Assembly (NCBI GenBank): GCA_948099385.1
Contig: CANUEZ040000182.1
Span: forward strand, 20,275,501-20,339,500
Source of the DNA: Fasciola hepatica
Taxonomy: Eukaryota > Platyhelminthes > Trematoda > Plagiorchiida > Fasciolidae
Reading direction: 5' to 3'
DNA length: 64,000 nt
The notes under the pieces: model-generated
Seen by the model: the letters and a program-made list of their open reading frames with translations, nothing else
Databases searched by the model: none
Told to the model about the DNA's origin: nothing
Shown here: piece after piece, positions 34,591 to 46,935 of the stretch
Layout of the letters: every line of letters starts with the position of its first letter
How positions within the stretch are numbered: the stretch's first letter is position 1
Made by a program: the position numbers and the translations under genes

Positions 34591-36952
34591 GTAATAAGAA
34601 CAGAAAGAAGACATATACTGTGAGAAGCAACCATTTCGTTCACTCTTGTCGATCGCGTACGAGAAACATATAAGTTTAAATATGATAGGGTACATGGAAT
34701 ACACTGTCGTATCAAATTAGGGAAATTTTCCAGGGGAATGTTACAAAAGACAAAGAATAAAATCATAAGAAGCCTCCAAGGAATCCTAATCTACCCTAGA
34801 GAAAATCCGACCTTCCCAAGGAACACAAACAGATACGTTCACAACCTCTGTGAAGCACGGTTAACAAAAGCCCATCTAGAGGTGCTTCCTCTGGGACTAA
34901 AATTCAAGGTTCCACCGAAACACGTCAACGAATTACAAACAAGGGTACAGTTTGAGAATTTATACGATCAAGTCAAAGACCTACGATCTACATCAAAAGA
35001 CAAGGCCAAACTTGTGGATGTTTCCGATCAATTTATTTTTGCCCCCATCCGTCAAGGATGCTGCTTGACTTAAGAGCACAGATTTGCCATCAAAAACCAA
35101 AAGAGATGAACAATTTGATGTTTCTGGAGCTAGATGAAGGCTCAGGAGTGGTAATCATGAAGAAGAAAGACTATATTGACAAGACGAACATTATTCTCTC
35201 AGATGGCCAAGGATTTGTATTGGACAAAACACCAGAGAACAATATACTCATCGAGAAACAAATATCTTGTCACTTACAAATCATACTGCCACACGGGTTC
35301 ATATCCAAAAGTGTGTACTAGAAGCTGAAACCAATCTGAACCCAAACGCCTCATCGGAAAGGGTCACCAAAGATTCGCAAAAGTGGAGTTCCATTGAAGC
35401 CCATTTTGTGCATGCAAAATTCAGCTTGCCACAAAATTGCTCGATCATTAGTCGGTGTTCTTGACCCCGTCGGAAGACGCCTAACTCCTCATTGCTTACG
35501 AGATTCATTTGAACTCACAAAATTTCTTGGCAGTTTTACTGTAAAGACTCGTAGAATGTATTCTATGGATACCGAATCTCTTTTTACTAAAGTGCCTCTC
35601 CGAGAAATGGTTGATTATCTTTGTGATGTCATTCACCGAAAAATATTGCACTGCTTATCCCCGTTGGTTACTTAAAGGACCTTTTACTTTTATGCACAGA
35701 AAATATCCGTTTTTAATTTGAGGGAAAAGCATGCAGACACATTGATGGGGTGGCAATGGGAAGCCCTCTAGGTCCTACACCAGCAAATATTTTCCTGGAA
35801 ATGATCGAAAATCGGTTGGCCGATCAAATCACCCAGTTTCCTTTGTACGAACGTCATGTTGATGACATTTTATTGATTTCCAGTGATGACCATTATATTC
35901 AGTTCTTTAATATTTTAAATTCTATACATCCGAATTTATCTGCATCTTAAGAGAAAGAATCCAACTTGAGTTTACCCTCCCTAGACGTCCGGACGGCATA
36001 CTGCAAAGGGCCATTTACAGAATAGTGACATAAAGCGGACGTTATATGCAGTTTTCTAGTTTCGCGTCGGTTGCTTACAAGCGTGGGTTGGTCAGAACAC
36101 TTTTCCACAGGGCCCGAAACATTTGCACTCCTGATCAACTGCAAAAAGAAGATTTTATCAAGGAAACGCTTTTGGCCAACGGTTATTTAGAAGCGATCGT
36201 CGAGCACCACAGAAAATCATGATGTAAAACGGAGCCCATTTTAACAGCTGAACGAAAGCAAGTTATTTTATTTGTCCCCTTTGTAGGTGATCACATTTTT
36301 GGTCATTTATGTCATAACTTAAGCTCCGCTCTGGACCGAACATATATGGCAGCCCAATTACGCATAGTGCAGACCACTAGAGGATTAAAATTAGATCACT
36401 CTGACAGTCATATTGCCCCTGATGCCTCACATGTTGTTTACCAGTTCACTTGCAGTTGCGGTGACACGCATATTGGTAGAACAGAACAGTACTTGACTCA
36501 AAGAGTGACTGAAGGCATTCCAAAATGGCTTTTGCACTCAATGACTCATTTGGACTGCACAAAACAAATTCCGGCAAGAAACCCAGCATTGGCTATCGCC
36601 AGTCACCTACTTTCAATAGGTCATCGAGTTGACCTGACCCGGTCATTCAAAGTACGATTATGCAACCGAAATGCAAAACTGCCGGCGTTCAGCGAAGCTA
36701 AGTTGATCAAAACAGAAAACCCCCTTCTTTGTGCACAGAAACAATCATTGCAAACAATCTGTCTACCCTGGCATTAGCCACAAAAACAAAACGAATTGCT
36801 GTATTCTTTGTGATGAACATTTTTTCCTAATATACCACTGGGTATCCCATGTATCCTATCATATTTAAACTGATGTGTTTCGCGTACGCAATCGACAACA
36901 GTGAACGAAAAGCTTGCATCTCGCAAAATATGTCTTCTTTCCGTTCTTATTA
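34591..36952 (+). mobile_element. Penelope-like retroelement with RT and GIY-YIG nuclease, inactive
   Basis: It is bounded by inverted repeats of ~135-145 bp (34591-34735 and 36820-36952). The N-terminal part from 34741 reads RENPTFPRNTNRYVHNLCEA and LEVLPLGLKFKVPP, typical of the family. The RT palm near 35740-35945 contains GVAMGSPLGPTPANIFLEM and HVDDILLIS with both catalytic Asp residues kept. A C-terminal frame, 36346-36777, holds a GIY-YIG nuclease core, VVYQFTCSCGDTHIGRTEQY, followed by a LIKTENP end. Several stops and frameshifts separate these blocks, so it is dead. Confidence 0.82.
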
Positions 36953-39900
36953 ACTGGATGAAGGAGACAGTGTTTCAACACTAGTAATGTTATTCGCTGA
37001 AGTATTTGTGATGACAATAACAGGATGACTGAACATTCTCATAACAAACCGCGTATGGTGAACCTCCTGTCGTGTGTAACTATTAGCATATTTTCTCTCA
37101 CGCATTGCGAGTAAAGTTAATGAACATCAGAGGATTGTCACGAACTGTGATCGTAGTGCCTGGTAGACGTTATAATTTACTTCATGGAAAGTATAGCGGA
37201 CAAATGAGGTTAAGCGATTATTCGCTTCAAATAATGACAGTCATGTCAAAATATAATTTGGCTAATCAAACGGTCGGTGATGTTCCCTTATTTTCTGGTT
37301 TTCATCCTGGTCCACTGGGTGTTTTGCGGCTGGAGTGGAATAGCTGTCCGTGGACATTTTCGCCTATCACTGGACCCGTGTGCCTTTGTAGACAAAGTAG
37401 AGTTAAGGTCATGCCTCACAGCGGTTGCTCCCTATGATAACTGATTTCGTGGTCCGTGTGCGTGTTTAGATGACAAAGAATAAAGACGCCCATAAAATGT
37501 CCCGTTCCGTAATCTGTTTCGCTCCTTGATTGGTTTACGAGATAGGAGGGCACTGCAGTACTTCCTTCTCTTGAGAAACGCGCTAATGACAATTGCCGTG
37601 ATGACGGTCATAACCGTGCGCAGACGCACACACACCATGGACGCTCTGTGTGTGTGTGTGCTTGAATGGTTAGCGATGTCAGAAACGCACCGTGGTTTGA
37701 GGATGCTTGCTTTCTGATGTGTCACGGATCCGGGATGACAAGCAGGTACGAGGCCTACCCGATAAGAGGCACTACCTTGGTCCCATTCTGTTGCCAATAT
37801 CACAAGAGTCTGGGACTGAAATTGTTCATTTGGCTTGCATGACATACGGCACCGCCGTTGACCAGTTCCGTTCTTACACGGTCCCTACAGGGGCCCCGAC
37901 AGTAGCCCGGGCTTGATTAACTCATTCCGGTGGCAACGGTTACACGAGTTACGTTGGTGTTCATGCAGTGGTTTTATGAATCAGTGCATTTTGTTCACAG
38001 AATAGTCCACAATGCAATTAATCAGTGAGGGGCTTTGCTGGCCATCAATACAAAATAAGTTCACCGAGGGCTCATCTCTTGATAACACGTTGTTTAGGCC
38101 TAATTTTAAGCAACAAACAGCAGAGAATGTGGACGAGAAAACTCACACTGTGATACTGCATGCATGAAATAGTGAAGGTGTACCCAGGCATAAAGAATAA
38201 TAGTTAAAATTTTATCACCAGAGAGGGGTGATGTATTGCTAATTTTTTATGCCTCTGGTTAACAGTCCCAAATGACTATTAGTATTAAGAGGTGCAGACA
38301 AGTCCATCGTGGTAATTAAAACATGTTCTCAATCTCAAACTTGTTTGTCCTATATTTTTTTGTGCGTTTGAATCCTGTTAACGTTAGCCTTGGGAACAAC
38401 TGAAAGTGGACGACAACCAAGTTTAATCAACATTGAGAGTATTCTGATTATCAGTAAAGTATGACCCATAGGGCTCCATGATTAGATCACTCAGTTATTC
38501 GAGAACTTATTTCATTATGTATGTTTTCAACTGACTCATAGGTATTAGTAATAAGGTTTCTATAAAAATATCACATAAAGCGACAAATGTGCCCTTCTGT
38601 TTCATGAAACGGTAACTAAAAAACGTTGCTGTTTTCTTTACTGCCTAATACATAAAATGACCCATTCATGTCTGACAGTTAGGACGCTGATTAGTGTTGT
38701 CATGGTAACTGTTGCTGTCCACCATTAGATGTTGGAAGCCTAAACGTTATTTTATTTCCAAATTGGTTAATCAATCCGTAGGCAAAGGTAACTTACAATG
38801 GGCCAGTTCATTGCTTCAACTAACCAATTGGGCGCTAGTTTTCACCACTAACTTGAGTCATGTTACAAACGGCCCAATCAATGTTCTTGTGTAAATATTT
38901 CTGCCGTTTATATAAGTTTTCAAATGGCTTGTAGATATTATAACCCATGTGTAAATCGTATCCTGCTCGTCTATATTGACAAGCGCAGGTAGTTTCGAAA
39001 CTGACAATTTACAATGAAGAATAAGGTTAGATGGTAAGAAAATGCTTCGTGCGCGGATGGATGTTTCACGCTTCTCTTTTTTTCCTATGAACACTGCAAT
39101 CTTTTAGGGTTCGTGATAACAGTTATGAATTGTAATGCTTGCGCTAGGGACTCCTGCTATTCGGAAGTAATTCCCAGCCACCGGTTTTGAACATGTCGAG
39201 TCATGAATAACGTGGTTGCTAAAATGCGCGAATATGAAGGGACTAACTAACGAAAAGCATTATTCAGTCATCCATCAATTCATTCAACTACCCCAGAATT
39301 CATACTGGATACCAGCCTCAACAAATGTATTATTCATATCTCCGTCTACTGTTCTGTAATCTCTGCTGCTAATCAGTAACAGCTGGTCAGTAAGTCATAA
39401 GTGAAGCACTTCGCATTCCACTACTAGAGTCACAACTGAACAGAGAATTCAGTTCTTCACACTAAGTAGTCATTGAGAAATGAACATATTACTGATAACA
39501 TAAAGATTATAACACTTTGTGATCGATAATTGCTAACCAGTACAGTGAAATATCAGTTACTTCGTTTTCTTAGCGGCTTACCAATGGATAGTGGGTTAGT
39601 AGGTTTTATCACTGACCACCAACAAATATTAAATGTCTGTATACATGTGAACAGTAAAGACGATTTCATAGTAATGAACAACTTGTAGCTATTTCATACA
39701 GAATATATAACTTACTAAAAATGTTTGATATTAGGCGCTAAAACAGGCCGTTCCATTTTACAAAAAGGAACATGACAGACATTACCTATTTATTACAAAT
39801 GTCAACCTTCCGAGTAAAGAGTACGGTGCGAGAAAACAGCAGACAGTTTTCGCAACAACATTTAAAGTTCGTAAAAAAAAAGTTGGTGTCAAATTCCTTT

Positions 39901-40479
39901 TCTGTCAAAACGGCAGTGTCACAATGTTTTTCAAGAAAGTTACCGAATATTGTTAGTAAAAAGGGCTATATTTTCAACGGAAGCTTTTTTGATAATAGCT
40001 AAAGCGTAAACAATCAGACCTTGTTGACATATTTGATTTACCACCCTACACTCTTACGCGTTTGCTATGCTCATCAGTTAACAGGTGAACGCGATTCGAT
40101 CAACGTAGATTTCTGTTCAATACGCAAAGTTTGATGAGCATAAGTGATAGTTAGGTGAATACATGTTACCATTCGTTAATCTCATTACTCCCATCCCGCC
40201 AATGCCATTTCCGTTAAATGATTTTTTTTTCAAAACAGGTTCAGTGAGACGACTGTTAATTCTAACATCTACTGGAGATTGTTTGCTGATTTCCTCTAAG
40301 GTCTCGTATTGTTAGGCCAATTTAAGTGTGTATCAGTTAACAGAATAAAGTTCTTCCAAACCGTTTTATTTTAGTTCACTTTCGACCTCATGATAATTAA
40401 ATGAGATACTTGACCAACTACATCTCCCAACAAATGTTACCGTGTCTGATGGAATCCATTTGATAATATTCCGGCCCGT
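36953..40479. other. AT-rich unannotated sequence inside the split gypsy element
   Basis: No recognisable protein or repeat. A short CA/TG-rich palindromic patch lies at 37620-37662, and an 11 bp inverted pair TATGCTCATCA/TGATGAGCATA occurs at about 40067-40142. Probably other decayed insertions. Confidence 0.4.
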
Positions 40480-41860
40480 CTGTCTGCAGTGAACTTTGGT
40501 CCCATCGCTCAGAACCCAATCACCCACCGTCGTTGCGGTGTTCGTTGACCCACTTTGTATATACCATTTGGCCTACGTGAAACGGTTCGCCTCGTTACAC
40601 AGCTTATGTGTAAAAAATGCGTCATCACGCCACATGACTCCTCCAGCTGGTCTGCTCTCATTGTAAACCCCCTCAAGTCAGATGGCAAAACCTCACGGAT
40701 ATGCGTTGATTATCCGTTGACCCGCAACAAAAGGCTACTCCGACGCACGTGTACTATCAAGGAACCGGAGGACGTGCTCTATCGTCCTTTTGCGATTTCC
40801 TGAGCCTTCCTATCCCAACGGTGGACCCCACGAATTCAGTCGACAACAGAGACGACCGGCCGTGTTGGAGGAGGTGTATTGTCGGTCCATCTGAACTGGC
40901 AGATCTGGGGAGACTAGCTAGCTAGAATCAAACCAATGAGTCAGTGATGCACCACGATTGCAGAGCGAGCAAAACGAGATGTGGCCATGAGCCCTATCGA
41001 GAAAACCTCATGTTCACTTAAACAAACATCACACAAACAGTTAGTCCCCTACTTAGAGCGAATGTAATTAATGTTGTGAATGTGTATGGAGTCACCGATC
41101 GGTCTTAACTGATCCGTGACGTGTGTTGGTGTGACTAATGAAAGTCAGCCAAGCAGGTTCGGCATTCCGTGAAGAAACTGCCTCTGACCTGATTGTGCTG
41201 GTGGATGATTTGCGCCTGATTCTGAGCCGCTTTTTAAATCAGGTAGCCTAGTAATCCTAGTTGCGACTAGGTCGCCAATGCTACCGGTAACTGATTGCCT
41301 GATGCTGAATCTAGATGAACTCCTAGAGGCATCTGAAATTCATGTGCAATCAAAACTCACTGGTTCGAAGAAATAATTTAAAGATATTGATTTTTGTGTC
41401 TCCGAAGAGCTGCTACAGTCTTTCAGGTTCAACAATCTTTTCCCAGATTCACCTCAAAGATATACATTTACAAATACCACTTGATGAAGAATCTACTTTC
41501 GTGACGGTCATCAATACTCCATATGGTCTTTACCAGTATAATTTTCTACCTTTTTGTTTGCATATGTCACCTGTCATATTCCAACAGTCCCTAAATTTAA
41601 TCACTGCGGATCTCGATGGAGTTGAATCCTATCAAGAGCGTACTGTTTCTCATAATCCAAGCAAATTTACCCACGATTTCCGTCTTCGGTATTTGTTAGA
41701 GAGATTTCTCCAGTTTAACAGTGCAATCATTCCAAACAAGGGTGTTTTTAGTGTTTCACATTTTCCGTTCCTGGGGTGTACCGTAAATTCTGATGGCATT
41801 TCTCCTGATCCCAAGCTAATATTGCCTTTAATTAATGTACCTTTACCCACAAACATTTAA
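40480..41860 (+). pseudogene. Reverse transcriptase of the mag-type gypsy element, interrupted
   Basis: 40555-40803 encodes PFGLRETVRLVTQLMCKKCV and a SLKSDGK-type RT motif (PLKSDGKTSRICVDYPLT), ending at EPEDVL. The sequence resumes near 41430 with FSQIHLKDIHLQIPLDEEST and TPYGLYQYNFLPF. YQDDL is mutated to YQERT, removing both catalytic Asp residues, and then comes FLGCTVNSDGISPDPK. The 40804-41425 gap is an unidentified insertion or decayed DNA. RNase H and integrase are not recognisable downstream. Confidence 0.7.
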
Positions 41861-42758
41861 GTGCTGTACGTTCTTTCAGTCATCAGTCCTTTGTGGAACC
41901 AGCCCGAGTTCATGGTAGTTTCTTGAAGCAATACCGAAAGGCTTGCCACAGTATCACTGGTAGGAGGCCAGCGCGGTCGTTCAGATCTTGTATTTTGAGG
42001 ACCAGTTTTGAATCTTTCTTCAGCTGATCTACGCTCTTTAGGAGGGAATAATTTGCGACCATTAGGTGGCATAATTGTGACACGAAACGGTAAGCGAATG
42101 GTGACCATACTTGATTTTTCTGATTTGTCACTGAAGATATATTGTAACAAGGACGACAACACATGACAGGATACTTGTCACCGGCCAAAGAAGTCAAGTC
42201 ATGAAACACATACAATCGTTCATATAGGCCCTTTTCCAGACTGCGTGGCACCAAGATTGCTATTGCCGCTGCTTGAGCGCTTCGGCTGCTTTCTGTCCAG
42301 TTGCCAGTGGCCGATGGCTTGCTTCTCTTGACAGTCATTTCCCTTCGGTTGGTCCGACTGTCTCAGTTGACGGCTCGATCGGCAGCCCTTCACCTTAGCT
42401 ATCTTGCTGGTTGCCGGAGATCCCGCTGCTTCCTCTCTGGTCGTCTGTATGCCTCCTTTTGCCTGCTTCGGGAGGCCTCCGACATATTCGCCACCTGTTC
42501 TTTTGTCTGTGGCCCTCGTTTGGTTCGTTCGTTCGCTTTGATGTTCACGCCGTTCCTTCGCCCCAGCATTCCCTGTTACAATATGGATCAGGTACAGTTC
42601 AACACAGAAAGCCACTCTGAGGAGAATTTCACAGTTGTTCCGCACACTAATGTTCCTACTCCAGATACTGACATGCCATTCATCAAAATAATATACTGTC
42701 AGAAGATCAGCAAGAATACAAGCGATGTCTGCGAAGGACTACGAGCGTGGAGAAGACA
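41861..42758. other. Unidentified sequence before the 3' LTR
   Basis: On the minus strand 42338-41910 is open, with protein-like words (LYERLYVFHDLTSLAGDKYP), and 42162-41857 is open in another frame. I cannot assign either. A purine stretch GTGGAGAAGACA at 42748-42758 directly before the LTR is a candidate polypurine tract. Confidence 0.35.
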
Positions 42759-42936
42759 TGGTGTTCATGACAGCTGTACACGTGACTTTTACCATTTCTG
42801 TTGTATTCATCTGATATGATATTGTACATACTTATGTGCAATATACAACTACGGCACGTGGTGTGCCATATCCGTATTCTGATTATGTGGTATCCTGTGG
42901 GGGATAATACTACGTTAATGTATACTATATCGCACA
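42759..42936 (+). repeat. 3' LTR of the mag-type gypsy element
   Basis: Homologous to 30184-30364 along its full length, starting TGGTGTTCATG and ending ATATCGCACA. Substitutions between the LTRs show the insertion is old. I found no target duplication. Confidence 0.65.
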
Positions 42937-43806
42937 CATGTTCCCGAGTGACATTGTAACCTCTTCCAAAGTTCTGGAATTCAAGCTACGGTTGAGCCTT
43001 GGCTGGGGTTTTTTTCAGCAGCAGTTACGACTGAAGTTGCTTTGAGGCGTTGTCAAGACACCGGATGTAACGTAATCTTTGGAGCTTTCAAGTTGAAATA
43101 AACACAAATATTAGTGTCACCCAGTGAGTGACAGGAAATTTGAAGAATGATTTGGTTTCACTGCACTGAATACTGCCGCTCTCGAGACTTGTTATTATGT
43201 TCCTATTGTGCCTATTTAAATTTGTCATCTTATAAATAAAAAATGCAATACTCCCTCGAGAATTACGGTCCGCTTCAGATTTGGCTCATTCCTTATTGTC
43301 AAGTTGTCTCACTCTATTAGTTAATTAGCGGTCTGTCATCACTCATCACAGTGGAAACAGTGTTCACTATCATCAGATTTCATTGGCACATTTTTTATCT
43401 GAATCTGATAATTTCTTAACACTTCAGTCTGTCAGTCTGTCTCGTAGCCCTTGTTTCATATCGTCGATTGTTTTTATTTTTAAACTTTCAAGTTGATGAA
43501 GTGACTGCATACTAAACCCCCAAGTCACGGCAAGCGTAGCTGTGCGTAACCGTTTTCGGGGTCGCATAACAAAGGCTGCTTATTCATGAACTAAGGTATT
43601 TGTCGGCTGCCACTCTGCGTACGAGTTATTGGGCTCACCACCAAATAGTTTGCATGGGAAGAAATACGAACCTACAAATAGATCCACTCGAGCAAACAGT
43701 AGTACCACTGAGATGAGGACCAGACCCAAAATGAACGCACGGTGGTGTTATCATATCATGCGTGCGGTTTACGGATTGCGACAGTAAGAGAGCAGCGATT
43801 TAAGTA
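42937..43806. other. Unannotated
   Basis: Nothing recognisable. Confidence 0.4.
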
Positions 43807-44093
43807 ATTTAAACCTAACCTCGCAGTTTCCTTAGCAAACGCGTTCTTCGGGCCTTCGCACCACGTGCAGTTACACCTGCAGGAACTCTAATTATCCGCA
43901 CCGTACGAACACAATAATCAGAATGATATTCCCCTACGACCCATGAGAACGTGAAGGTAACCGGGAGAGTTAACTGTCGGTGTATATGAGAGTGTGCGTG
44001 AGGAGAGCGCAAGAGCAAAGGTCAAACGACAACCGTGCTTGACAGTCAGCTTTTAGGTAAACAATAACTTGTGTTGAACGAATGAATGAAGGT
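43807..44093 (-). repeat. Diverged LTR of the miniature LTR family, adjacent to gypsy pol
   Basis: Alignable along nearly its whole length with the LTR at 56809-57116 (TTTCCTTAGCAAACGCGTTCTTCGG..., ATGAGAACGTGAAGG, GTGCGTGAG, GCGCAAGAGCAA). Its orientation is the same as the intact copies. A gypsy pol fragment of matching orientation directly abuts it. Confidence 0.6.
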
Positions 44094-44340
44094 CAATCTC
44101 GGCAGAATAACTGATTCAGTTCACTTGAAAGAGCACTCTCAGGCCACTTAGCGTGAGTCCATTGGATCGATTGACGGATCACAGGGTCGTCGGCGGGATC
44201 ATGACGGATGCCGTTCACTGTGACAGGGATCCCGCATAAGGTGTCAGTAAGGATGTGAAGCGTATCGTTCTCGGCAGTGACTGCTGCAATCACTATGTCC
44301 TTCGGAGACTTTGAGCGACGTTTCTATAACCGTAAAAAGC
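44093..44340 (-). pseudogene. Gypsy (CsRn1-type) pol fragment, RNase H-integrase linker
   Basis: The minus-strand frame reads DIVIAAVTAENDTLHILTDT and VIRQSIQWTHAKWPESALS, ending at LNQLFCRD. This is the linker between RNase H and the integrase zinc finger in CsRn1-type elements. It stops exactly at the diverged LTR (43807-44093), so the rest of integrase was deleted. Confidence 0.6.
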
Positions 44341-44846
44341 CGTCTTGTTTGCGTCGATCCTCAATGTTGAAGACATAGGGCAAGGAGGATGATAGACCAA
44401 CATTAAAGTCTACTGGCCGAATGTACGGGGTGACTCTTCTTTGATCCCAAAATGGCCTTTCAACCCAACAATAAACGGACCTGATGTAATTTTCATTAAT
44501 ATTGTTTCATGTTGTTCTTTTGAAGGTAATGCACCGCTTCACTTGATTTAGGCGCTGTTTTAATTTACTAACTGAACAGCAGGACTGATAACAAGTTATT
44601 AGATGTTTCGATAGTCTCATTTTCCATGAACAAGTCACTCATTTCGTGTGCATAACAATATCATAATATGTTGTGGATCCCACAGGGTTTGCCATCAAAT
44701 CGTCAATCTGTGGATGAAGTAATGTTGAACACACTCACTGCACCCATTCGCGCAATCACTCGTAAATGATTTTTGTTTCCCGATAACCCCTAAGACAACA
44801 TCATTGCAATTTTGCCTACGTTCAAATAATTATATATTTTTCTCTC

Positions 44847-45063
44847 TATAGTGATCGGCCGATCACACCTTGTCTATCAATTGTCTGACGGAAACCGCGG
44901 AAACCGCAAGCAATTCTTCCAACACACTCTCTCGGCACACAACAGCGTGCGGTCTCTGTACTCAGGCCCTGTGAGAATACACGCGGTTGGCACTCACGAT
45001 CTTTTCTCATTGACTTCCTCGAAGAACTCGATCGTAGAAGCTGAGGGAATGTGCCCTCCAATA
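44847..45063 (+). repeat. 5' LTR of the CsRn1-like gypsy element
   Basis: Runs TATAGTGATCGGCC...CCTCCAATA, 217 bp. Two further copies lie at 46709-46935 and 50313-50539. Two bases after its end TGGTGATCCC begins a decayed primer site, the same AT+TGG spacing as in the miniature LTR elements. Near the start GTGATCGGCCGATCAC is a perfect palindrome. Confidence 0.75.
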
Positions 45064-45065
45064 AT

Positions 45066-45083
45066 TGGTGATCCCTTTCTATT
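45066..45083 (+). promoter_or_regulatory. Decayed primer-binding site (tRNA-Trp type)
   Basis: Starts TGGTGATCCC directly after the LTR plus two bases. The first bases fit a tRNA-Trp complement (TGGTGACCCC), the primer known for the CsRn1 group. The remainder is mutated. Confidence 0.45.
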
Positions 45084-45372
45084 TATAATCTTTGAATAAT
45101 CCCACCGAAGAGACCCAACCAGGTCATGTCTTCGGTAGTTTTCCCTTCTTTTCGTCAGCCATATATTCAGTCTAACATTAGTTAGATTTTTTTATCGCAT
45201 TTTTATATCCCCATTAAACATTTTTTAATCAAGTACATTTTTTGTTTTTATCGTCATTATTGTGTCGGTCAGTTTTTCACTCCCATTGATTCCAAGATTT
45301 TGCATTTCAGGTGTTGCCAACAAATTTTTGGAATTCTAGGCTAGTTCATTTCCACAGCATACCTATTTCACA

Positions 45373-46221
45373 ATGAATAGAGAATCTAAGCCCGAGTATG
45401 AACCAGAGTTCCATGCAGCGCACATGAAAATACCGAATTTCATACCGGAAGATCAGGAGGTGTTCACCGCCATCTTCAAGTCTCGTTTCCAGAAGGCTCG
45501 CATATCTAGTCAGCAGTCCAAATATAATAAACTGCTCTCGGCAATCTCTGCTAGTCTGATCCCACAAATACGGGATAGCGTTATGAACACACCGGATCAC
45601 AACCCGTACGATGCACTCCCGGGAAGCTCTGATTAAGCGCGTGGCGGTGTCGGAAGACAAACTAATCCAATACGTCCTCTCCGAAATCCATCTGGGAGAT
45701 ATGACCCCATCGCAGCTGCTACGGAAAATGCGTTCATTGGTAGATACGACGTCCGTAGACGATGTGGTCTTGCGTCAACTATGAATGAGACGACCTCCAC
45801 CATATGCTCAGAGCGTAGTTGCCGTTCTAATACAAGGTCAGACCCTGGATAAGTGCACATAGGCTGCAGATAAAGTCCTGGATAATGCAAGCGTATTTTC
45901 CTCACAGTCCCACGTGTTCAGAACCGCCACCGCTGCTCCGCTCGAAGCGGTCGTCCGCCCTACGTCGAAAACTATTCACCACTACGCACCCAGTAGCAAC
46001 TCCGACATTCAGACTTTGTGTCAAGAGGTTCGCGTTTTGATACAAGCGATTGAACAACAAGAGCGCATCCTCAACAGCCTTCGCAAACAAACCCAACCGG
46101 CCGCCATTCCACGGCTTGTATCCCTAAGCCAAATTACCAATGCGGAAAGTGTAACTTCCACCGCCATTTCGGACCTCAAGCTCGCAAATGCGAAAAACCC
46201 TGTAATTTCCTCTCGAACCAG
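45373..46221 (+). pseudogene. gag of the CsRn1-like gypsy element, frameshifted
   Basis: The first frame has IPNFIPEDQEVFTAIFKSRF and ISSQQSKYNKLLSAI, the gag matrix-like start of this lineage. The second continues VSEDKLIQYVLSEIHLGD and LLRKMRSLVDTT. A third frame (about 46050-46221) contains a CX2HX9CX3C box at 46150-46203 (CNFH...C...C), the CHCC variant reported for CsRn1 elements. That frame runs on into protease, so gag and pol share one frame there. At least two stops or shifts are present. Confidence 0.78.
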
Positions 46222-46708
46222 ATGATGGCGACAAGTTCTACCGGCGCCCCTGTTTCTAGTCGTCTCATTTACGTGAAAGACAAGACTATAGGTATGCGTT
46301 TCTTAATCGACACGGGAGCGCAGGTCAGCATAATACCGATTTCAAAGCGGTCCGCTATCTCTCCCACAGCTCTGACACTGCAAGCCGCCAACGGCACTCC
46401 CATCGCAACATACAGCACTCAATTTCTCACCCTAGACCTTGGCTTGCGTCGTCCTTTCTCGTGCCTTTTCGTCGTCGCCGAAGTGCACCGTGATATTCTA
46501 AGCTTGGATTTAAAAAAAAATCACAGTCTAGTATTCGATCCCGGTAAACGACAGCTAGTAGATCGAGTCAAATCGAATTTCGTTCTTGGTTCCTTATTCC
46601 AAGCCCGGTCAACAGCAGTCGTCATGCCGCTTCCGATTTCCGGACCGGAATTCGGCAGTTTATTCGGCGAGTACCCTAACCTTGTCCGCCCAAACAACAA
46701 CCTGCCTC
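46222..46708 (+). pseudogene. Retroviral-type aspartic protease of the CsRn1-like element
   Basis: Contains RFLIDTGAQVSIIP, the intact DTG active site, then LTLDLGLRRPFSCLF and the pre-RT words GEYPNLVRPNNNLP. The open frame ends in a TAG created by the LTR inserted at 46709. Removing the insertion and one CCTC copy restores the frame into RT. Confidence 0.8.
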
Positions 46709-46935
46709 TATAGCGATCAGCCAATCACACCCTGTCTATCAATCGTTTACCTGTTCGTTTCCAGCACGCGGAAACCGCAAGCAATTCTTCCGACACACTC
46801 TCTCGGCACACAACAGCGTGCGGTCTCTGTACTCAGGCCCTGTGAGAATACACGCGGTTGGCACTTCACGGTCTTTTCTCATTGACTTCCTCGAATAACG
46901 CGATTGCAGAAGCTGAGGGAGTGTGTCCCTCAATA
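46709..46935 (+). repeat. LTR inserted between protease and RT, with CCTC duplication
   Basis: A 227 bp copy of the element's own LTR type (TATAGCGATCAGCC...CCCTCAATA). It is flanked by CCTC at 46705-46708 and 46936-46939. Excision to one CCTC gives an uninterrupted Leu-Pro-Pro-Ile reading across the junction. It is therefore a later insertion, probably a solo LTR of a related element. Confidence 0.75.

Noticed and set aside
39772..40002. 76-codon + strand frame
   Set aside because: Its composition is biased by AT-rich DNA, and no splice sites, motif or homologue are recognised.
42220..42645. 141-codon minus-strand frame rich in Lys, Arg, Gln and Ser
   Set aside because: It is low-complexity, overlaps a + strand frame of similar length and shows no family motif.
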